Part shown: piece after piece, positions 9,589 to 17,647 of the stretch
How the letters are laid out: the number at the start of each line of letters is the position of its first letter
Position numbering within the stretch: position 1 is the stretch's first letter
From: Nostoc cf. commune SO-36
GTDB taxonomy: Bacteria > Cyanobacteriota > Cyanobacteriia > Cyanobacteriales > Nostocaceae
Direction: 5' to 3'
Length of the DNA: 64,000 bases
NCBI RefSeq assembly: GCF_023734775.1
Contig: NZ_AP025732.1
Location: 3,850,501-3,914,500 of the forward strand
The notes under the pieces: model-generated
Database searches by the model: none
Told to the model about the DNA's origin: nothing
Seen by the model: the letters and a program-made list of their open reading frames with translations, nothing else
Position numbers and translations under genes: made by a program

Positions 9589-10809
9589 ATGAAATTTCCT
9601 GTAGAGCAAATCCTGAATCTGCCAGAGATGAAAGTGTTAGACTGTCAAGAAATTGAAGGCATAGGAATAGTTATAACAATAGAGAAATATGTCAACTATT
9701 CTGCTTGTCCTTCGTGTAGGCAAATTACTCGCAGTATACATCAAAATCATTGGAGGATGATTCATGATTTATCTTGGAGTGAGCAAACAGTGTTATTAAA
9801 AATAAATCGTCGCCAATTCAAATGTAACAATTGTAAAAAAGTATTTAGCGAAAAACTAGATTTTGTCGATAAAAACAAAGGATATACTAAGAGATTAGCC
9901 CAAGACATAGTACAACAAGTATTAGATAGCAACATTCATAGTGTAGCGAAAAGGAATGACTTAAGTGATGAAGAAGTTGAATCAATGTTAAAAGGGCAAG
10001 TATCGCAAATATTAAACATAAACTTAACTCAAATAAAAAGATTAGGTATAGATGAAATTGCTCTAGTTAAAGGACAAGGGAATTACTTAGCAGTATTAGT
10101 AGATTTAGATACTCATAAACCTATAGAAATAGTCAAATCAAGGCGGATAGAAGAACTACGTGAAGTCCTTATCAAATGGGGAGTTCAGGTGCTTGAAGAA
10201 ATCATTGAAGTGAGCATTGATCTCTGGTCTCCTTATAAAACTTTAGTAGAAGAATTAATGCCCAATGCTAACATAACTGCTGATAGATTTCACGTTATGA
10301 AACAAGTAAATGATGAATTAGATACAATGCGTAAAGCCGAGAAGAAGGCAGCAATATCGCTAGAAAATAAATCCGAAAGAGACAGAATATTAGAAGGATT
10401 GAATAAAAGTAAATATAGCTTCATTAAAAATGAAGATTCTTTAAATGAAAAGCAAAAAGAGAAATTAAAGGCAGCCCAAGAAGTTTCACCAATTCTTGCT
10501 AAAATGCATAGGCTGAAAGAAGAATTCAGAGATGTATTTGAATCTTGCAAATCTTGGGGAGATAGCATAATTAAATTATTAGATTGGATGCACGATGCAC
10601 TTTTATATTTTCCGAAAAGTATAGGTACAATGATTAGATGGTTTGGTGAAATAGTCGGTTATTTCGATGGTAGAACTACGAGTGGTACTGTTGAAGGAAT
10701 TAATAATAAACTTAAGTTAATTAAAAGACTTGGATATGGCTTTCGTAATTTTAGCAATTTTCGACTACGCAGTTTATTAAATTGGCACTTTAGTATTAAT
10801 TCTCCATAA
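9589..10809 (+). CDS. ISL3-family transposase
   Basis: A 406-aa DDE transposase, apparently full length. An N-terminal zinc finger uses C40, C43, C79 and C82 (ACPSC, KCNNC). The catalytic acidic residues are most likely D155 (LGIDEIAL), D211 (SIDLWSPY) and E369 (GTVEGINNKLK), in family order. No frameshift or stop is seen. It is the only gene in the element. The intact frame suggests recent arrival, although the disrupted right end may have made this copy immobile. Confidence 0.93.
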   Translation: MKFPVEQILNLPEMKVLDCQEIEGIGIVITIEKYVNYSACPSCRQITRSIHQNHWRMIHDLSWSEQTVLLKINRRQFKCNNCKKVFSEKLDFVDKNKGYTKRLAQDIVQQVLDSNIHSVAKRNDLSDEEVESMLKGQVSQILNINLTQIKRLGIDEIALVKGQGNYLAVLVDLDTHKPIEIVKSRRIEELREVLIKWGVQVLEEIIEVSIDLWSPYKTLVEELMPNANITADRFHVMKQVNDELDTMRKAEKKAAISLENKSERDRILEGLNKSKYSFIKNEDSLNEKQKEKLKAAQEVSPILAKMHRLKEEFRDVFESCKSWGDSIIKLLDWMHDALLYFPKSIGTMIRWFGEIVGYFDGRTTSGTVEGINNKLKLIKRLGYGFRNFSNFRLRSLLNWHFSINSP

Positions 10810-10835
10810 AAGTAACGCAAGAACCGCAATTTTTT

Positions 10836-11069
10836 CCTTCTCTTTCTTCTCTCTGCGTCGCGCCAGTTGCTACCCTGCGGGAATGCTAAGAGCGAACAAG
10901 TCGGGAAACCCGCCCAACGCACTGGCTTCTCTGCGCCTTCTCTACGAGACGCTACGCGTTGGCGAAAGCCTCTCGTAGAGAAGGCGGTAGCCTGCGGCAA
11001 GCCGTTCGCGTAGCGTCTCGTAGAGAAGCGTCTACGTTAAAAAGTTGACTTTGATAACAGAATTTTAGC
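10836..11069. repeat. Palindromic repeat block nested in the ISL3 right end
   Basis: About 234 bp separate the inner and outer parts of the ISL3 right inverted repeat. The block starts with the ctctctgcgtcgcgcc-type dispersed repeat. It then contains nested palindromes built on TCTCTACGAGACGC and GCGTCTCGTAGAGA (about 10938-11030), a HIP-rich repeat style common in Nostocales. It encodes only a spurious arginine-rich frame on the minus strand. Confidence 0.7.
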
Positions 11070-11102
11070 CTTAACTGAACCGTATTGGGTTCTAGGCTGG
11101 CT

Positions 11103-11122
11103 TTCACGTTAAGTTGACACCC
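11103..11122. repeat. Solo end of a MITE family (TTTCACGTTAAGTTGACACC)
   Basis: Just right of the ISL3 copy. It is the reverse complement of the left terminal repeat of the MITE at 47313-47517 (GGTGTCAACTTAACGTGAAA). No partner end is visible on the other side, so this looks like a relic of that family. Confidence 0.55.
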
Positions 11123-11220
11123 CTACCCGTGTACTTCATTTACCTGAAAAACGCTGTAAGTTTTGCATTCTGTTTAATCTACCTTTTTAAGTGTGAATCT
11201 TCAAAAATAAATTTATTCTT

Positions 11221-11276
11221 TTGACATCCTCCCACCACTAATTCGGAGTACCGAATATAGTGGGGGATTCCAAAGA
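11221..11276 (-). ncRNA. IS605/IS1341-type right-end hairpin and likely omega RNA end
   Basis: Directly downstream of tnpB a hairpin is built on ATTCGG-agta-CCGAAT with an outer CCCACCACT/AGTGGGG pairing. On the tnpB strand it is followed by GGAGGATGTCAA. Such right-end hairpins followed by TCAA mark the 3' end of IS605/IS1341 elements in cyanobacteria. In characterised TnpB systems the overlapping transcript is the guide (omega/re) RNA, whose guide is the flanking DNA. Here the guide would begin near 11220 and read leftwards. RNA function is inferred from the family. Confidence 0.55.
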
Positions 11277-12500
11277 TCACTCTTTGGGCTTCCTCTTTCC
11301 ACGAGTTGACTTGCTTGAAAGAGTTGCCTCGCTCAAGTATTGGTCAGTCTCTCCAGAGGCGTTAGTTCCGACGTGACCCGCCGTACTCAATCCTTTTTCT
11401 AATATGTTTCGCGCCGCGTTCCAATCCCTATCTTGGGTATGTCCACAATGAGGGCAAATATGGGTTCTAGTGCTAAGAGTCTTTTTGACAACTTGACCAC
11501 AGTTAGAGCAATTCTGACTGGTGTAGTGGGGTGGAACAGCAACGGTTACAACACCAAACACTTTACCAAAATACTCAACCCATTCACGGAACTGAGTCCA
11601 TGCCGCATCACTAATCGACTTAGCGAGGTGTCTATTCCTCACCATATTCCGCACCTTCAAATCCTCATACGCCACGAGGTCGTTAGACCTCACCACGCAC
11701 CTTGCTGTCTTAACAGCAAAGTCTTTACGCTGGCGACTTACTTTGAGATGCTTACGAGCAAGTTTATTTCTAAACTTGACTCTATTGTTAGAACCCTTTT
11801 TAGTCTTAGACATCCGGCGTTGCAACCGTTTCAAAGACTTCTCACTTTTACGCAGGTGACGCGGATTGGCAATTGTCTCCCCGTTACTATCGGTATAGAA
11901 ATGATTCAAGCCAACATCAATACCAATGGTTTTACCCGATGGAACTCGTGTTTCTACTCTGTCTTGGTCAATGCAAAATTGGGCATAATACCCATCGGCA
12001 CGACGTACAACCCGCACTCTTTTAAACTGTTTGAGTTGGTAGAAATGCAGGTCACGAGTTCCCCAAAGCTTAAAGGTTCCTGCTTTAAATCCATCAGAGA
12101 AAGTGATATACCTGCGGTCGTCAGAAAGTTTCCACCCACAGGTTTTGTACTCAACAGAACCGTGGGTTTGTTCCTTCTTGAACTTTGGAAAACCTTTCTT
12201 CCCAGGCAAGGCTTTTTTGCAATTATCATTCGCGGAGCGTGTCGTAGACAAGAACCGAGCGATTGCAGACCACGCTCTTTCAGCGCTGGCTTGACGAGCC
12301 ATCGAATTGAGCTTCCCTGCCCATTCAAATTGTTGAGCAAGAGTCGCGCAGTAGGCAGAAAGCTCATACCTGCCAATACCTTTGTTATCCATCCAGTACC
12401 GAAGGCAAGCATTGCGAACGAAACGCGCAGTTCTAATTGCTTCATCAAGCAATTGATACTGCAAGTCAAGTCCTTCAAGTTTTGCTTCAAATACCAGCAT
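11277..12500 (-). CDS. tnpB: RNA-guided endonuclease TnpB (IS200/IS605 family)
   Basis: A 407-aa TnpB counted from the ATG at 12500 (MLVFEAKLEG). The frame opens 18 codons further upstream at 12554, but family members start near MLVFEAK. The RuvC-like triad is complete: D195 (GIDVGL), E279 (AYEDLK) and D359 (DRDWNAA), with a zinc ribbon (NCSNCG...CPHCG) between the last two. An N-terminal HTH_OrfB and OrfB_IS605 core are present. No tnpA gene accompanies it, so it is an IS1341-type solo element mobilised, if at all, in trans. It lies beside, not inside, the ISL3 copy. TnpB proteins cut DNA at element-free sites and so promote element retention. Confidence 0.93.
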   Translation of the reverse strand: MLVFEAKLEGLDLQYQLLDEAIRTARFVRNACLRYWMDNKGIGRYELSAYCATLAQQFEWAGKLNSMARQASAERAWSAIARFLSTTRSANDNCKKALPGKKGFPKFKKEQTHGSVEYKTCGWKLSDDRRYITFSDGFKAGTFKLWGTRDLHFYQLKQFKRVRVVRRADGYYAQFCIDQDRVETRVPSGKTIGIDVGLNHFYTDSNGETIANPRHLRKSEKSLKRLQRRMSKTKKGSNNRVKFRNKLARKHLKVSRQRKDFAVKTARCVVRSNDLVAYEDLKVRNMVRNRHLAKSISDAAWTQFREWVEYFGKVFGVVTVAVPPHYTSQNCSNCGQVVKKTLSTRTHICPHCGHTQDRDWNAARNILEKGLSTAGHVGTNASGETDQYLSEATLSSKSTRGKRKPKE

Positions 12501-12702
12501 ATTTACGTCAGAGATGTTAACGTAAATTATAACATGGATTTGTAAAAAACTCAACTATCCCCTCTCCCTCACTGGCTTGCAGCCAGTTATGGTCGGGGAA
12601 CGTCTCATTTTTCGCCCTGTCTACGACACGCTGCGCGAACGATTCATCTCGCCGCCAAATCACAGATTATGGCGGGAGCCTTCTCTCCGATTTAGGTAAA
12701 TA

Positions 12703-12888
12703 AATCAGTATTATTGCTGTGGTCAAGTTGAAGTAAGTCAATGCAAAGTGACTGCATATTGTGTTTACCTAGTTGAAGACTAAATTTTAATTTAAGTGTA
12801 AATACAGAAGTTCAAATATATTAACCTTTACAAAATCAGTATTATTCCTGTGGTCAGATTGGGGTTACTCAATGGAAAGTGGCTTCAT
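12703..12888. repeat. Imperfect 55-bp direct repeats upstream of hmpA
   Basis: Copies at 12703-12757 and 12834-12888, 131 bp apart, share AATCAGTATTATT-CTGTGGTCA and ACTCAATGGAAAGTGGCT-like blocks with scattered differences. They lie 270-450 bp before the chemotaxis operon, in otherwise non-coding AT-rich DNA. They could be paired regulatory sites or relics of a duplicated promoter; no known motif is recognised. The rest of 12555-13153 shows no gene. Confidence 0.6.
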
Positions 12889-13153
12889 CTAGTCTTGACA
12901 TTTTTATGTCTTATTTCTCGAAAGATGTTTATAAATCTCAGTAAAAGTAAGTAAATTAATCACAATTTACGAATTTACTAAGATTTGCTCATCTGAAAAT
13001 AACGCTACTGTCGTTAAGTTTCACCACAAAGCTAGATGTCAACTGATGTACTTTAAACACATAAGTTTGATGGTTTTTACTTGATTTCAATTGTGGAATA
13101 ACTTTGCACGAATTTAGCTTACACGTATCGAATTTAGCTGAAGTAAAAGGAAA

Positions 13154-14221
13154 ATGAGCACAACTCCTATAGGTAGCTACAGGTTGTTCCAGAAACTACA
13201 TCCGCTATCTCTGTTGGCACAATTAACCAGTCGGCGTGCTACAGGTTGCTTAAGCGTATTTACCGGGATAGTTTCTTGGTCAATCTATCTAGAGGACGGT
13301 AAACTTACTTATGCCTCCTATTCAGATAAACTGTTTGAGCGTCTTGACAGTCACTTACGGCGTTTGAGCCAGCAAATTCCTGCTCTCAACAGCGCCACCC
13401 GCGTGCAGATGCGGCTGATGTTTGAGACGAAGAACGAACATAAATCAATACAAAATGCGGATTACCAAGCTATTTGTTGGTTAGTCAATCAGGGCTATAT
13501 TACCTCTGTGCAAGCAGAAAGCCTGATAGATGAATTGGCAAAAGAAGTAATGGAATCATTTCTATGTTTAAAAGAAGGTAGCTATGAATTCAGTCCAGAA
13601 AGCTCTTTGGATGAACTACCTAAATTCTGTCGCTTAGACTTGCGGTTACTTGTTGAACACTGCCAAAAGCAGTTAAGAAATCGGCAAAATATCCAGTCTT
13701 CAATTCCGGCTGGTGGGGGTTCCCAAGTTTTGTCTACAACACAACTGTCTCAAATTAAGCCACAGTTGCAAATAAAAATTGGGCAAAAGTTGCCAATACC
13801 AATCAATTTTGAGCTTCCTGAGAAAAATAAAACTACTCAGCCGCCTGTTGGCAAAAAACTATATACAATTGCCTGCATTGATGATAGTCAAACAGTTTTA
13901 AATTCCATTAAGCATTTTTTGGATGAAAACACATTTTTCGTTGTCATGATCAACGATCCGGTAAAAGCTTTAATGCAAATTCTCCGAAGTAAGCCTGATC
14001 TGATTTTGCTAGATGTGGAAATGCCAAGCTTAGATGGTTATGAGCTATGTTCATTGTTACGAAAACATTCAGCTTTTAAAAATACACCAATCATTATGGT
14101 AACTGGTAGAACGGGATTTATTGACAGGGCAAAAGCTAAAATCGTCAGATCATCAGGATATTTGACTAAGCCTTTTACACAATCAGAATTGCTAAAAATG
14201 GTTTTTAAGCATCTTGATTGA
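13154..14221 (+). CDS. hmpA: PatA/PixG-type response regulator, HmpA-like
   Basis: A 355-aa protein with an N-terminal DUF4388/PatA-type domain (about residues 1-170) and a C-terminal receiver (236-355). The receiver keeps D243/D244, phospho-acceptor D287 (LLDVEMP), T317 and K339. Known relatives are PatA (heterocyst patterning), PixG/TaxP1 (phototaxis) and HmpA (hormogonium motility). As first gene of an A-B-C-D-E chemotaxis operon it most resembles hmpA. It is predicted to accept phosphate from the CheA kinase encoded four genes downstream and to act on type IV pilus output. Operon membership is seen; the motility role is inferred from homologues. Confidence 0.85.
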   Translation: MSTTPIGSYRLFQKLHPLSLLAQLTSRRATGCLSVFTGIVSWSIYLEDGKLTYASYSDKLFERLDSHLRRLSQQIPALNSATRVQMRLMFETKNEHKSIQNADYQAICWLVNQGYITSVQAESLIDELAKEVMESFLCLKEGSYEFSPESSLDELPKFCRLDLRLLVEHCQKQLRNRQNIQSSIPAGGGSQVLSTTQLSQIKPQLQIKIGQKLPIPINFELPEKNKTTQPPVGKKLYTIACIDDSQTVLNSIKHFLDENTFFVVMINDPVKALMQILRSKPDLILLDVEMPSLDGYELCSLLRKHSAFKNTPIIMVTGRTGFIDRAKAKIVRSSGYLTKPFTQSELLKMVFKHLD

Positions 14222-14283
14222 TTTCAACAAAGCAAATAAAAATAACAAAATATCTTTAATTTAATTTTTTAGGAGATTTAATA

Positions 14284-14661
14284 GTGAGCCTGACTTTGCT
14301 TGGCACAATTCTAATTGTCGAAGATTCTCCCAGTGAATTGGAATTAATGAGCCATTATCTGAAGGAGAGTGGTTACAACGTAATTAAAGCAAGTGGTGCA
14401 AAAGAGGGTTTAGAAAAAGCGGTGTTACAAAAACCAGATGCGATCGTTACTGATGTCGTAATGCCAGAAATGAGTGGATTTGAATTGTGTCGTTCTCTGA
14501 GAAGAAATCCGATTACTGCAAAAGTGCCGATTGTGGTTTGTAGTTCCAAAAATCAAGAAATCGATCGTTTGTGGGCAATGAGACAAGGTGCAGATGCTTA
14601 TATAACCAAACCTTACACCCGCGAACTTCTCTTACGTACTATTAAATCAGTGGTAATTTGA
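14284..14661 (+). CDS. hmpB: CheY-like response regulator, HmpB-like
   Basis: A 125-aa single-domain receiver. The GTG start is fixed by AGGAGATTTA seven or so bases upstream. Phospho-acceptor D57 (VTDVVMPEM), S87 in the switch position and K109 (ITKPY) are all present. As the second gene of the operon (PixH/HmpB position), it likely competes with or supplements HmpA as a phosphate acceptor of the CheA kinase. Four bases separate its stop from the next start, so translation is probably coupled. Confidence 0.88.
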   Translation: MSLTLLGTILIVEDSPSELELMSHYLKESGYNVIKASGAKEGLEKAVLQKPDAIVTDVVMPEMSGFELCRSLRRNPITAKVPIVVCSSKNQEIDRLWAMRQGADAYITKPYTRELLLRTIKSVVI

Positions 14662-14665
14662 ATCA

Positions 14666-15163
14666 ATGACTAGTACAAACATTACTCTTTCTTCAAAACC
14701 AACTTTAAATAACTTGGCAGATGGTTATCTAAAGTTTCAGCTAAATCAACAAACTACTGCTGTTTTATCAATGAGGCATACACAAGAAGCAATTATTGTG
14801 CCTGTTGAATCTATTACTTCGATGCCCAATATGCCGCCCTGCATTTTAGGATTAATGAATTGGCGGAGTCGGATAATTTGGGTTGTTGATTTGCCAAGAA
14901 TGCTCAATTTAGAATCCCTAGATTATCGACTACGACAATACAATGTAATCGTTATTCAAGTGGAATCATTGGTGTTAGGCTTAGTTGTGCAAGAAATAAA
15001 AGGTACAACCAAGTTCATCGTTGATGATATTCATTCTCCTATCGGACAAGTGGCATCTAGTTTAGTTCCTTATTTATGTGGGTGCGTTGTGCAAGAGGAA
15101 GAAATATTACTGGTATTAGATGGACAGGCAATTGTACAGTCTTCTATTCTCCGCAGTGATTAG
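14666..15163 (+). CDS. hmpC: CheW-like adaptor, HmpC-like
   Basis: A 165-aa single CheW domain (residues about 25-160; CILGLMNWRSRIIWVVDLPRML and GLVVQEIKGTTKFI are typical CheW strands). It should bridge the chemoreceptor HmpD and the kinase HmpE. It starts four bases after hmpB, without a strong ribosome-binding site of its own, which suggests translational coupling. Confidence 0.87.
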   Translation: MTSTNITLSSKPTLNNLADGYLKFQLNQQTTAVLSMRHTQEAIIVPVESITSMPNMPPCILGLMNWRSRIIWVVDLPRMLNLESLDYRLRQYNVIVIQVESLVLGLVVQEIKGTTKFIVDDIHSPIGQVASSLVPYLCGCVVQEEEILLVLDGQAIVQSSILRSD

Positions 15164-15224
15164 GGTGTACTACTAAAAAAAGATTTTTAGTATTCTTATT
15201 CACATACTTAGGAGAACTACTTTT

Positions 15225-17531
15225 ATGTTTAATAAAACCAACACGAATCAAGGTAATGACGCTCAAAATCGAGCATCACTGATTTCATCTCAAAAAGGTA
15301 TTGGAACTGTTGTAAAGCTACCAACTAAGCTGACTACTGAAACTGGTAATAATTCTTCTTTGAATCAGGCTATTGCCTATTTTACAAAGCTGGGATTGGT
15401 TAAGAAAGCGACTATTTTAGCGATCGCAATCGGTACAATACCAGTATTGACCATCGGCGCGATCGCTTTTGGTTTTGTCAATAAGTCGGTTACTAAGCAA
15501 ATTACTCAATCTCAACAAGCTGAAGCAACAGGTTTAAGTGATAAAGTTAACCGCTTCATGCTAGGGCGCTACGGAGATATTCAGGTAATATCAAGTTTGC
15601 CTTTTTTGGCAAATCCCCAAAGTAGTGTCAGTACTCTAGATAAGCAAGCAGTTTTAAATCGCATTGTCGAAGTTTACAAAGCTTATGACAGTGTTGCTGT
15701 TTTTGATCGCCAAGGTAACTTGATTGTCCAATCTACAGGCGAACCCCTGGAAAATCAAAAAGACCGTACCTATTTTCAAGACGCTTTACAAAAAGATACT
15801 CCTGTCATTAGCAAGCCGGAAGCAGCAAAAAATACTGGTGTCGTCAGTATTTATCTAGCTGCACCCGTGAAAGAGACAAGGACGGGTCAAACTATTGGCG
15901 TGGTACAAGCACGTATGCCCGTAAAATCTTTAGAGGAAGTAATCAAAAACTACGTAGGCAAGGGACAACAATACCATTTACTCGATGGTTCGGGAAAAGT
16001 TTTATTGAGTCCACAACAGGCATTATTAGGGAAAGAGGCAAAGGGAGAGTATTCTAATTTACCGAAACTGCTGGCAGCCAAAAAGCTAGATAGTTTTATA
16101 GAAGTTCCAAAAACTCAGAAAAAACAAGAACTAGTTAGCTATGTACCAGCGAGTACGATAGATAGCTTACCTGATTTAAACTGGCAAGTACTTTTATCTA
16201 CAGATACAGCAACTGTATTTGAGCCACAAAGACAATTATTGTGGATTTTCAGCATTGGTACAGTACTGACAGCATTGATTGTCGGTGCGATCGCATCTCG
16301 ATTAGCTAAAGTTACTACACAGCCAATTCTCAATGCAAGTGCGGCATTAGCGAAGTTAGGTCAAGGTAAATTCAATACCCGTCTGGAAATCGAAAGAGAA
16401 GACGAATTAGGGTTATTGAGTGCAAATATCAACCTTATGGCCGAACAATTGCAGGTCTTAAAGGAACAGGAACTAGACGTTGAAGGGCAATCTAGAAATG
16501 TTGCAGTAATCGGTTCTGACGACGAACGGCATCAAAACGAAACATTGCAACAGCAACTTTTACAACTGCTCAACGACGTAGAAGGTGCAGCCAGAGGCGA
16601 CTTAACAGTACGTGCAGACGTGACGGCTGGGGAAATAGGCACTGTTGCCGACTTTTTCAACTCCATTGTCGAAAGTCTGCGGGATATTGTTACCCAAGTT
16701 CAAGAAGCTGCTACCCATGTGAATAGTGCTATTGGCTCTAACGAAGGAGCCATCCGCCATCTCGCAGAGGAAGCACTTACACAAGCTGCTGAAATCAACC
16801 ATACCCTTGATGCTGTTGACCAAATGACGCAATCAATGCAAGCCGTAGCCGAAAACGCCGAAAAAGCTGCCTTTGTTGCCAATCACGCCGCTCACACCGC
16901 TACCAAGAGTGGACACGCAATGGATTTGACAGTACAAAATATTCTGTCTCTGCGCGAAACCGTTGGGGAAACTGCTAAAAAAGTGAAACGCTTGGGAGAG
17001 TCTTCGCAACAAATTTCTCGTGTAGTCTCCTTGATTAACCAAATTGCCATCCAAACCAACTTACTTGCTATTAACGCCGGCATTGAAGCAGCGCGTGCAG
17101 GTGAAGAAGGTCAAGGTTTTGCCGTCGTCGCTGAAGAAGTCGGCGAATTAGCAGTCCGAAGTGCCGCAGCAACCCAAGAAATTGAACAAATTGTTGAAAA
17201 TATCCAACGAGAAACCAGCGAAGTAGTGCAAGCAATGGAAATAGGCACTACCCAAGTGGTGGAAGGCACACGCATCGTCGAGGAGGCTAAACAGAGTCTG
17301 AGTGAAATTTTGGATGTATCGTGTCAAATTGACTTCTTAGTGCAGTCAATTTCCACTGCAACTGCGTCTCAGGTAGAAACATCGCAAAGTGTCAGCCAAT
17401 TGATGAAAGATATCGCTGCTACATCACAACGCACCAGCGATTCTTCTCGCCAAGTTTCCGAATCTTTGCAACAAACCGCCGAGATTTCCCAACAGTTGCA
17501 AGAGACTGTCGAGACTTTCAAGGTTAGTTAA
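15225..17531 (+). CDS. hmpD: Methyl-accepting chemotaxis protein, HmpD-like
   Basis: A 768-aa receptor. A cytoplasmic N-terminal tail is followed by TM1 (about 62-88), a periplasmic Cache-like sensor (about 95-335; [20 protein letters not shown]), TM2 (about 340-362), HAMP regions and a long signalling coiled coil. The hairpin tip is [20 protein letters not shown] with [12 protein letters not shown]. No GAF photoreceptor domains are seen, unlike PixJ/PtxD, which favours the hmp rather than the phototaxis operon. It probably forms polar or septal arrays with HmpC and HmpE. A good AGGAGA site precedes the ATG. Confidence 0.88.
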   Translation: MFNKTNTNQGNDAQNRASLISSQKGIGTVVKLPTKLTTETGNNSSLNQAIAYFTKLGLVKKATILAIAIGTIPVLTIGAIAFGFVNKSVTKQITQSQQAEATGLSDKVNRFMLGRYGDIQVISSLPFLANPQSSVSTLDKQAVLNRIVEVYKAYDSVAVFDRQGNLIVQSTGEPLENQKDRTYFQDALQKDTPVISKPEAAKNTGVVSIYLAAPVKETRTGQTIGVVQARMPVKSLEEVIKNYVGKGQQYHLLDGSGKVLLSPQQALLGKEAKGEYSNLPKLLAAKKLDSFIEVPKTQKKQELVSYVPASTIDSLPDLNWQVLLSTDTATVFEPQRQLLWIFSIGTVLTALIVGAIASRLAKVTTQPILNASAALAKLGQGKFNTRLEIEREDELGLLSANINLMAEQLQVLKEQELDVEGQSRNVAVIGSDDERHQNETLQQQLLQLLNDVEGAARGDLTVRADVTAGEIGTVADFFNSIVESLRDIVTQVQEAATHVNSAIGSNEGAIRHLAEEALTQAAEINHTLDAVDQMTQSMQAVAENAEKAAFVANHAAHTATKSGHAMDLTVQNILSLRETVGETAKKVKRLGESSQQISRVVSLINQIAIQTNLLAINAGIEAARAGEEGQGFAVVAEEVGELAVRSAAATQEIEQIVENIQRETSEVVQAMEIGTTQVVEGTRIVEEAKQSLSEILDVSCQIDFLVQSISTATASQVETSQSVSQLMKDIAATSQRTSDSSRQVSESLQQTAEISQQLQETVETFKVS

Positions 17532-17576
17532 GTTTGTCATTTGTTATTTGGGCCATCACTAAATTTATGGGGCATT

Positions 17577-17607
17577 AATTACGAATTACGAATTACGAAC
17601 TACGAAT
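17577..17607. repeat. Heptamer short tandem repeat (attacga)n
   Basis: Four imperfect copies of ATTACGA lie in the 116-bp gap between hmpD and hmpE. This STRR type is typical of heterocystous cyanobacteria. The gap carries no visible terminator, so hmpE probably stays in the operon. Confidence 0.8.
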
Positions 17608-17647
17608 TGGAGCGAAGCGACTTGACCAATGACTAAGGATAAAAACT

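Larger units (their letters stand above)
9379..11096 (+). mobile_element. ISL3-family insertion sequence with 8-bp target duplication
   Basis: The element runs from about 9387 to 11088 (about 1.7 kb). Its ends are CTAATACAGTTCAGTTAAG on the left and the reverse complement of CCAATACGGTTCAGTTAAG on the right. It is flanked by perfect 8-bp direct repeats GTTCTAGG at 9379-9386 and 11089-11096, the duplication size known for ISL3. The left end continues with TCTTGCGTTATTTTTATGG. Its inverted partner (CCATAAAAGTAACGCAAGA) lies at 10804-10822, separated from the right tip by about 234 bp of palindromic repeat DNA. A second repeat has therefore inserted into the right end of this copy. Confidence 0.9.

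Noticed and set aside
10659..11000. 113-aa minus-strand frame over the ISL3 right end
   Set aside because: Made of palindromic repeat DNA and the antisense of the transposase.
11433..12545. 370-aa plus-strand open frame
   Set aside because: Antisense of tnpB; the TnpB catalytic motifs are on the other strand.
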